Origin: Lutibacter sp.
GTDB taxonomy: Bacteria > Bacteroidota > Bacteroidia > Flavobacteriales > Flavobacteriaceae
Direction of reading: 5' to 3'
DNA length: 37,460 nucleotides
NCBI GenBank assembly: GCA_030694935.1
Contig: JAUYUA010000082.1
Coordinates: 1 to 37,460 of the forward strand
The translations under genes and the position numbers were made by a program. Positions 37,247-37,460 of this stretch are shown here, piece by piece. The first letter of the stretch is position 1; the number at the start of each line of letters is the position of its first letter. Below the pieces are notes generated by a model that did not search any database, had not been told where the DNA came from, and saw nothing but the letters and a program-made list of their open reading frames with translations.

Positions 37247-37460
37247 AACAAAATTAATGACAAACACCGCCCTGTCTTATTGTCCGGGTTGTGGTCATGG
37301 CACTGCGCACAATTTAACCATGGAAGTCATTGATGAAATGGGCATTTCAGAAGATGTTATCGGTGTTGCACCGGTTGGCTGCTCTGTTTTGGCTTATGAT
37401 TTTATGAATATAGATATGACACAAGCCGCCCACGGGCGCGCACCGGCAGTGGCGACAGCA
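37200..37460 (+). CDS. korB: 2-oxoacid:ferredoxin oxidoreductase beta subunit (N-terminal part)
   Basis: An open frame that runs off the right end; 87 codons are visible. It encodes MEVSDIIRPENQVFCKTKLM and the TPP-binding subunit signature YCPGCGHGTAHN, then APVGCSVLAYDF and AAHGRAPAVATA (GHGR-like). This subunit holds thiamine pyrophosphate and the Fe-S cluster close to it. The ATG at 37200 overlaps korA by 47 bases. An alternative ATG at 37257 (MTNTALSYCPG) would give ten bases of spacing; the longer start is favoured because the PEN and KTKLM segment looks like the family's N-terminus. A gamma subunit is expected next, outside the window. Confidence 0.88.
   Translation, partial: MEVSDIIRPENQVFCKTKLMTNTALSYCPGCGHGTAHNLTMEVIDEMGISEDVIGVAPVGCSVLAYDFMNIDMTQAAHGRAPAVATA

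Overview
The window is a stretch of chromosomal DNA from an AT-rich member of the Bacteroidota, most likely class Flavobacteriia. The evidence is a type IX secretion sorting domain, a surface-type lipoprotein signal, a small TonB-dependent receptor, a DUF3467 gene directly after rpoC, recurrent promoter boxes of the form TAnnTTTG, almost no Shine-Dalgarno sequences except a perfect one before rpsU, and 2-oxoacid enzymes in Bacteroidota-type arrangements. No prophage, integrase island, CRISPR array or insertion sequence is visible. The window is mostly housekeeping.

Layout. Positions 1-2805 (+) hold the end of a large secreted T9SS protein and a lipoprotein, each followed by a strong terminator. 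Positions 2806-3488 are intergenic, with a possible tiny minus-strand transcription unit and a MITE-like inverted repeat. From 3489 to 26550 every gene is on the minus strand. Read in the direction of transcription (right to left) this block is: pspC-type gene and K+ channel; a sodium:amino-acid symporter with an unusual N-terminal extension, an HhH protein and an acyl-CoA dehydrogenase; rpsU, xerC and hpf; four tRNAs (Thr, Tyr, Gly, Thr), tuf, tRNA-Trp, secE, nusG, rplK, rplA, rplJ, rplL, rpoB, rpoC and DUF3467; a TonB-dependent receptor; and an Mpo1-like gene. From 26655 to the end genes are on the plus strand: uvrA, a LOG-family gene, a large protein combining a degenerate M1-peptidase-like region with a probable outer-membrane barrel, a fused E1 alpha/beta 2-oxoacid dehydrogenase, and the start of a ferredoxin-dependent 2-oxoacid oxidoreductase operon (korD-korA-korB).

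How the genes work together. The 5.8-19.4 kb block is the conserved translation/transcription super-operon (tRNAs-tuf-secE-nusG-L11/L1/L10/L12-rpoBC). Stem-loops lie in several of its spacers, and two of them pair properly only in the sense RNA or are perfect. Just upstream, rpsU, xerC and hpf look cotranscribed. At the right edge an NAD-linked (E1 of a lipoyl complex) and a ferredoxin-linked TPP enzyme system for 2-oxoacids stand side by side.

The most interesting observations are: (1) the symporter carrying a signal peptide, a PKD/SprB-like repeat and a lipoyl-like fold lacking the modifiable lysine; (2) two structurally parallel small insertions behind tRNA-Trp and tRNA-Thr, each flanked by a copy of the tRNA 3' end and sharing two internal motifs; (3) the lone perfect Shine-Dalgarno before rpsU; (4) the spacer hairpins of the rpoBC operon; and (5) a compact promoter-ORF-terminator unit at 2.84-3.06 kb with two competing reading frames.
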